64,000 nucleotides of DNA from Pseudo-nitzschia pungens. Lineage: Eukaryota > Bacillariophyta > Bacillariophyceae > Bacillariales > Bacillariaceae. Below the pieces are notes generated by a model. The model was not told the DNA's origin. It saw only the letters and a program-made list of their open reading frames with translations, and did not search any database. Numbering within the stretch: position 1 is the stretch's first letter; each line of letters opens with the position of its first letter. The translations under genes and the position numbers were made by a program. The stretch covers positions 4,650,001 to 4,714,000 of the forward strand of contig CM074759.1 in assembly GCA_037355855.1 (NCBI GenBank). The letters run 5' to 3'. Shown here in pieces: positions 59,147 through 64,000 of the stretch.

Positions 59147-60787
59147 CTACGATTTAATTGGATCCCTGCAATAATAGGGATGAACTCTCCTGATATTAAC
59201 CCGGTCGGTTACAAAGGGAGCAGTTTCAATAGTCACAGTTCCATTGTCATGGGCCTTGAGCACCTTGTAAGGTCCTTGCCGTGGGAAGGATAGTTTCGGA
59301 ATAATGCCCTTCCTTTCCAGGGTGACATAGTCTCCTTCCTTATAGACATGGGGGATCCTCTTCCGGTTCTCCCTGATGTTACTCTTGTGGATACTCTTTT
59401 GTTTCCTTGCTTGGATTGCTTCCCAATCCACTGGGAAATTCACAGGCATGAACATGTCCCTTCCAAACACCAATTGTGCTGGGGAATACCCCAGGGTGGT
59501 GTGGATGGCGCTTCTGATAGCATATGCCGCCTTGGTAGTGAACTCCTCAAAGGGGTCCTTCTCGTGGAGGTCCCTTTGTTCCAGGTTAAAGGACAATAGG
59601 CAGTCCTTCAGCACCTGGTGGATTCTTTCCAGCACTGAGTTAGATTGTGGGTTCCAAGCGCCACTGGGCTTTCTTTTCATCCCCATGTTGTCGCAGAGCT
59701 CTTGGAACTCTGCTTTGAACTCACTCCCGCCATCAAAGCCAATTTCCTTTGGGCGCGGATACCTCGCTAGCCAGGTACTGTCCAACAATCGTTGAGTTTC
59801 TGCTGCATTTGGGGAGTCCTTTAGATGGGCCAATTCAAACCATCCGGTTACTGGGTCCACCATGGTGAGAACATGGATATGGTAGTCTTTACCGTTTTTG
59901 TTGTGGACAGTTGCAGGTCCCCAAAGGTCCACATTGACCCTTTGCCATTTTGTAACCTCGACTGCTTTCTCCGGTAGTAGTCCATACTTCTTCCGGCCAC
60001 TCTTTTTGAACATCTGACACGTGTGGCAGTGTTTACAGAGGTCCTGGACGTCCTTCCGGAGGCCTTTCCAGGTGAACACCGATCGAATGCTCTGTTCCAT
60101 TCTCTTTTCTCCGGGATGGACCAGCATGCTGTGGTACCACTCCATAACTCTGTCTTTGAGTTTGTCCGGGATCAAAATCTTCCCTTCCTTGTGGATTAGA
60201 CTGTAACCTTCCACATTTCTGGTGGTTAGCCGGTTGTCTTTTTCCAAAGCAATTCCCATTGCCAATCTCTTATAGGCATATTTTCCCCATGGCAAAATAG
60301 TGGAGCAGATCTTTTGGCTCTCCTTGCAGATGGGAATGGTATAATATCCTTGGGACAAGTCGAGTGCCGTAGCGGACTTGAACTTTTGTAGTCTTTGGAT
60401 TGTTTCCCCTATTCGCGGTAGTGGGAATGGTTTCCTCTGGATGGCGGCGTTCATCTTTCGGAAGTCCGTAAGGACCCGAATGTCCCCTGTCTTCTTGGGT
60501 TGACAGAATGTGGGGGACGCCCACGGTGAGTCATCATCGTGGGGGAGTTTTTCCAGGACTCCAATATCACAGAGCCTGGTGATCTCCTTTCGAAGTGCTT
60601 GTTCAAAGGCATGGGGTACGGAATAGTACCTCTGCCGAACCGGTTTGACCCCTGGTTGGAGTTCAATGGACACCGGTTCTATATTTTTGAGTAGTCCCAG
60701 ACCTCCTCCTAAGAGTGTTGGGAATTTCTTTAGTGTTTTCTTTAAGGCTTCCTTGGACTCGTCTGTAATCTCCAGATCGTTGACCAT
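59147..60787 (-). pseudogene. pol of B2: RT N-terminus fused in frame to integrase
   Basis: Open frame of 546 codons. It begins in the RT fingers (PVRQRYYSVP, SPWASPTFCQPKKTGDIRVLTDFRKMN, ATALDLSQGYYTIP, YAYKRLAMGI) and jumps at about 60260 to the integrase zinc region (HSMLVHPGEKRMEQS...CKHCHTCQMFK). It then runs through the catalytic core (VDLWGPA, GFDGGSEFKAEF, NSVLERIHQVLKD) and the C-terminal GPYKVL...VNIRRVHPYY module. The RT YxDD box and the whole RNase H are missing although the frame is kept. A one-base shift near 60840 separates it from the protease frame. Confidence 0.87.
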
Positions 60788-60798
60788 CGCGTCGATAT

Positions 60799-61350
60799 CT
60801 ACCTTGGAGTAATCTGCGTCCAGAATTTTGGATTGCCTTCCTCCTGTTGGAGGATTGGACTCTGTGTGTTGGCAAAGAATACTGCCTCACATTTGTCCGG
60901 GTCAGCAAGCTCCCCCATTCCCTTCATGGGGATGGAGTCACCCTGCCACTCAATTGTTCGGGAGCTGTATTTTATATCCAGTCCCAGTTGTGCCATCAGG
61001 TCGGATCCTATAATCATGTCGTAGGGCACCTCCTCATGGTGATGATATTCATCCACTTGGAATGTCCATTTGATGGTCTTGGAGTTTGAAAATTCTATCA
61101 GCCTTAGTCCCACTGAAGCCGCAGACTTGGTTCGGAACTTGCCCCCATAGGTATTATAGGTGACAGATCTTTGGTCTCGGTTCGTTAGTTGACTTCGGTC
61201 GACAAATTGCCTTAGTATGATGGATTTGGAGCAACCAGAGTCTAATAGGCCCCTGAGCATCTTTCCCCTTCCCTTGTGGTCCAATACCTCCACACAGACG
61301 TCCGCAAATCTGTTGATGATGCGAGGTCCGGTGTGGATGGTATCGGCCAT
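60799..61350 (-). CDS. Protease segment of B2
   Basis: 184-codon frame starting MADTIHTGPRIINRF immediately after the gag TGA and in the same frame. Retropepsin-like active site LRGLLDSGCSKSIIL near residue 35, and MIIGSDLMAQLGLDIKY near 115. It ends at a TAG (60799) caused by a shift near 60840; the natural continuation (SKILDADYSKVDID) is in the next frame and leads into RT. Whether the shift is a mutation or programmed cannot be judged from one copy. Confidence 0.75.
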   Translation of the reverse strand: MADTIHTGPRIINRFADVCVEVLDHKGRGKMLRGLLDSGCSKSIILRQFVDRSQLTNRDQRSVTYNTYGGKFRTKSAASVGLRLIEFSNSKTIKWTFQVDEYHHHEEVPYDMIIGSDLMAQLGLDIKYSSRTIEWQGDSIPMKGMGELADPDKCEAVFFANTQSPILQQEEGNPKFWTQITPR

Positions 61351-62426
61351 TCAGTTGTGGGATCCTTTCTTTTTAAAGGTCTTCCTGTACTTTCTTCTGT
61401 ACTCTTTGAGTTCGCGTTCGGAGATGTTTATCTCATCGTCGGAAACCTTGTGGTCAGCTTGGGCCGTGGCCAGTACATAAGAGTACTCGTGGTTTGATAG
61501 GTTCCTTCCCCAGTGGGATTTGGAATACTGCTCAGAATCTGAGTCGTCTTTTGCCACAAAATGCTCCTTGAGCAAGTTGATGGTTTCCCGGTCAAACTTT
61601 CCCTTCTTGGGGGGACCACCGGTTAGTTTCCAGCATTTGCCGGCGTGGACCTTGCCACAGGTCTTGCATAGCTGTTTGTTGCTGTTTTCCATAGGGCGCT
61701 TCTTTTTGCCAGGGGACTTCCCGTGGTGTCCTCCCCCAGATGCGTTCTTGGGAGTCTTCTTGGCGCCGCCTTTCTGCTTCTCGAGGTCGGTGATGCGCTG
61801 CTGGAGGACCGCCTCCTTCCGGATGGTGGTTTCCAGGTTCTCGAGCTTGTCGATAGTGGTGTTATAGGAGTGGGTGTAGAGGTCCCATCCAATGTGTTCC
61901 AGCTTCTCGCGCTGGGAGTGGGTCATGTTGGAATCCAATATTTCCTTCATTTCTCCTGGTGTGAAGCTGGTTGGTGTTTCCACTTGGTCGCTGCCACATT
62001 CCCAGAGGCACTCTGGTAGGTAGCTTTGTAGTTCGGCCATTCGGTTGGCCCAGGCTCGTATGCCATGTTTGAGTTCCACTCGCATTCCTCGCATGAATCG
62101 ACGGAGGATAATATATGAGCGTTTGCCGTTTTGGTCATTGCCAAAAATTTTGAGCTTGAGGACATGCATGCATTCCTCCATGACATCTTTCCTGTACTCC
62201 GCTGATTGGTAGTACTGGGTGAGAGCGTTGGGGACGCTTTTCTTTGGGATTGGAGCCAATTCCTCTGGCTCTGTTTCCTCATCCGAGTTTGCCGTGGCAG
62301 TCGGTTTGGTTTTGTTGGCGTTGGGAGATTTCTCCTTTGCCTTCTCCTTGGCGGCTCCCGTGGGAGTTTCGGTGGCATCTTGCCCCATCGATAAGAGGAT
62401 GCTGGCTTGATCGCGTTTTTCTATTT
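61351..62426 (-). CDS. gag of B2, C-terminal segment
   Basis: Joined in frame with 63918-63561 when LINE3 and one TSD copy are discounted: 477 codons plus TGA. Contains an Ala/Lys-rich linker (AAKEKAKEKSPNANK), a charged helical middle, and a short zinc knuckle LCKTCGKVHAGKCW (C-x2-C-x3-H-x3-C) near 61660. It ends KGSHN-TGA, directly followed in the same frame by ATG of the protease. Confidence 0.82.
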
Positions 62427-63554
62427 AATAATAATAATATACGTATTTAAATAACTTTAATCACCAAAGGTGAAACTAAATTACTCAGTCTGTAACCAGA
62501 CTTGAACGTCGCCTCCATCATAGAGTCAGGACCCCAAGTGGTAGAACGACAAATTTTTCAAACAAACCTGGAACATCAAGCAGGGAAAAAGACAAACAAG
62601 TCCCACAAAATAGGGACTTGAGAGAAGGTGAGATGGGAATGGAGATATTGGGATAAGATCCAGTATCAAAAGGGATGGGACAGGATAAGAAGCAGGAACA
62701 GAAGACAAGACCAAGGTACAAAATGTAATCAACCCTGAGGGCCAGTAAGCCAGGCTCTGAGGAGAGCAGCCTCTCGTTGGTATGGCTGCACAGGTTGGAC
62801 AGGCGCTGCATACTGCTTCCTGGCAAGGTGGATGGTTGCAAGCCACTGCCTCTTGGCAGTCAGGGTGTAACCTTGTAGGACGTGGAAAGGGGTTTGTAAA
62901 AGGGAGTGTGACTGGGGGAGTGCACCAGCTGCACCAATGGCCAATTCAGAGGAGATGGAAGCATCAAGAGAGTGGTGTTGTTCAGCATCAAGGGTACCCC
63001 CAGGACCATGGAGTCGTTCGTTCCTATAGGTCCAAAGATCCCAGGAGGTAAGAAAGAACTGATGGATGATAGCTGTAGCCCAACGTTTGGGAGAGCGCTT
63101 GCTTCCAATTTGGGAGTAGTACTTGGCTTGGATGTGATACCAGAGAGGAGACCACCTACCAAGAAGCCAGTTGTGCCAACCAATAGTCCTCTGTGCCCTG
63201 ACAGCAGAAGCAATTGCAAGTGAGTAGGATGATGGATAAATGTTCTGGCCCTTCCGAACTCTGGTGAGAAGATCCACAATGGCAACAACCAATGATGGAT
63301 CAGTTTGTTCAACTTCAAGCCTCTGCTGCAGGGGTCCCGTGAAGGCAGACACACTGTGCTGTACTGCCCCAGTGTCCTTGCAGGAGAGCACATGAGAAAC
63401 CTTCTCGTTGTCTGCATCACACAATGGGCACCTGGAGTGATCCTGATACTGGTAGTGAAGTAGTTGGTTGCCAACACCAATGCATCCAGAAGCAAATTTG
63501 ACAAACCACCTTTGCATGCCAGGAGGTAAACGCTTAAAGGCAGACAGATGGGCA
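62427..63554 (-). mobile_element. LINE3: 5'-truncated copy of the LINE family in B2 gag
   Basis: 1128 bp consisting of the ORF2 C-terminus (from about SAFKRLPPGMQRWF), the stop at 62729, 3' UTR and (TAA/ATT)n tail. Flanked by CTATTT (62421-62426 and 63555-63560), a shorter TSD than the 18 bp of the full-length copies. 5' truncation is the usual outcome of incomplete target-primed reverse transcription. Confidence 0.9.
62729..63554 (-). pseudogene. LINE3 ORF2 C-terminal fragment
   Basis: About 275 codons without internal stop, covering the CCHC finger (CPLCDADNEKVSHVLSC) and the C-terminus ending RAWLTGPQG. Highly similar to LINE1 and LINE2. No start of its own. Confidence 0.85.
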
Positions 63555-63560
63555 CTATTT

Positions 63561-63918
63561 CCTGGATCTTCTTCTGTACCGGCTTGGTATTGTGGATCTT
63601 GTGCTTCGGTTCGGCGTAAAAAGTCCGAGCGAGCGTCCTCTGGACAAGGGCTAGTGCCTCCCCAGAGAGAATTCTCTGTAGGACGTCCAGTTTTTGGTCT
63701 CCGTGGAGTTTGTCATTGCCAGCAATTTTCTGATCAAAGTCCCTCTTCCAGATAATGAAGAGTTCTGGTCTCTCCGTACCATTGAGAACCTTCAGGTAGT
63801 CGCTGAATGCGATCCCACCCTTCTCGCTGTCTACACTCATTTTTACGGCGGTGGTGTCTTCTGGCCAGTCCTCCCGAATGATGTTAAAGGGTTTCAATTT
63901 GGTTCCTTTAGACGCCAT
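63561..63918 (-). CDS. gag of B2, N-terminal segment
   Basis: Starts MASKGTKLKPFNIIREDW at 63918 and runs 119 codons to NTKPVQKKIQE, where LINE3 interrupts it. The same start is seen in B1 (385). Confidence 0.85.
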
Positions 63919-64000
63919 GGTGGGTTAATCAGTTATTTTACTTAATTTAGTTACACTATTCCTGTTATCTTTGTTGTTTTGTGCTGAACTGAGCAAGAAT
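63919..64000 (-). other. Leader of B2, running off the window
   Basis: Matches the B1 leader (386-428 and 29053 onward), and shows the uninterrupted target of element A. Confidence 0.7.

Larger units (their letters stand above)
58940..64000 (-). mobile_element. Ty3/gypsy LTR retrotransposon B2 (partial, host of LINE3)
   Basis: The 3' LTR is at 58940-59128 and the 5' part runs off the right edge. Order on the minus strand: leader (from 64000), gag (63918-61351, split by LINE3), protease (61350-60799), then a fused RT-integrase frame (60787-59147). The RT catalytic part and RNase H are deleted, so the copy is defective. It is a different gypsy lineage from A, C and D: the gag has a CCHC-like knuckle and the leader is long. 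Confidence 0.85.

Noticed and set aside
62860..63918. 352-codon frame that looks like one protein
   Set aside because: It fuses the B2 gag N-terminus to the wrong frame of LINE3; the TSD CTATTT shows an insertion junction.

Overview
The window is eukaryotic and most likely comes from a diatom (stramenopile). Three things point there: a gene whose N-terminus looks like a diatom bipartite plastid-targeting presequence (signal peptide, then ...ATG-FAP), short GT-AG introns of about 85-200 bp, and a Ty1/copia element of the type described in diatoms. No bacterial operon, rRNA, tRNA or CRISPR array was found. Nearly 90 % of the sequence is transposable elements in nested stacks. I resolved the stacks from target-site duplications (TSDs), LTR pairs and interrupted reading frames. 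Species is not determined.

Left stack (1-29973). Ty3/gypsy element B1 (minus strand, runs off the left edge, 5' LTR at 29779-29973) is split by gypsy element A (429-29052, TSD ACACT). A is split inside pol by a full-length 11.3 kb LINE, LINE1 (minus, 2795-25654, 18-bp TSD). LINE1 is split in its 5' UTR, just upstream of ORF1, by a second full-length copy of the same family, LINE2 (plus, 11925-23479, 15-18 bp TSD). Each LINE has a long repeat-rich 5' UTR, an ORF1 of about 985 aa and an ORF2 with endonuclease, reverse transcriptase, RNase H and a CCHC finger.

Middle stack (about 30200-49495). A small inverted-repeat element F holds gypsy element C (minus, 30362-49047). C's gag is cut twice, 31 bp apart, by two copies of gypsy family D (D1 34359-35194; D2 35231-48178). 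The 3' LTR of D2 is cut by a young, coding-intact copia element E (38337-48145; 898-bp LTRs with one mismatch seen).

Host island (about 49500-54038). Two convergent spliced genes: a plastid-targeted-looking Pro/Ala/Lys-rich protein (plus, 8 exons, 500 aa) and a multi-pass membrane protein with an internal duplication (minus, 3 exons, 362 aa).

Right stack (54039-64000). An IS630/Tc1-mariner-like DNA transposon G1 (TA-flanked, about 200-bp inverted repeats) carries a transposase gene and a convergent gene for a 619-aa cysteine-rich protein of unknown function. A second copy, G2, lies head-to-head with it. G2 is cut early in its transposase gene by gypsy element B2, whose gag holds a 1.1-kb 5'-truncated LINE3.

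Most notable points: (i) gag and pol are in the same frame, separated by one UGA, in four elements (A, C, B2 and E); (ii) the two-gene DNA transposon; (iii) the large LINE family, whose 5' UTR carries an antisense piece of gypsy pol and whose ORF1/ORF2 junction is an ATGGTTAG overlap; (iv) a 12-bp palindrome directly beside the 5' LTR of A, C, D1 and D2, where a tRNA primer site would be expected.
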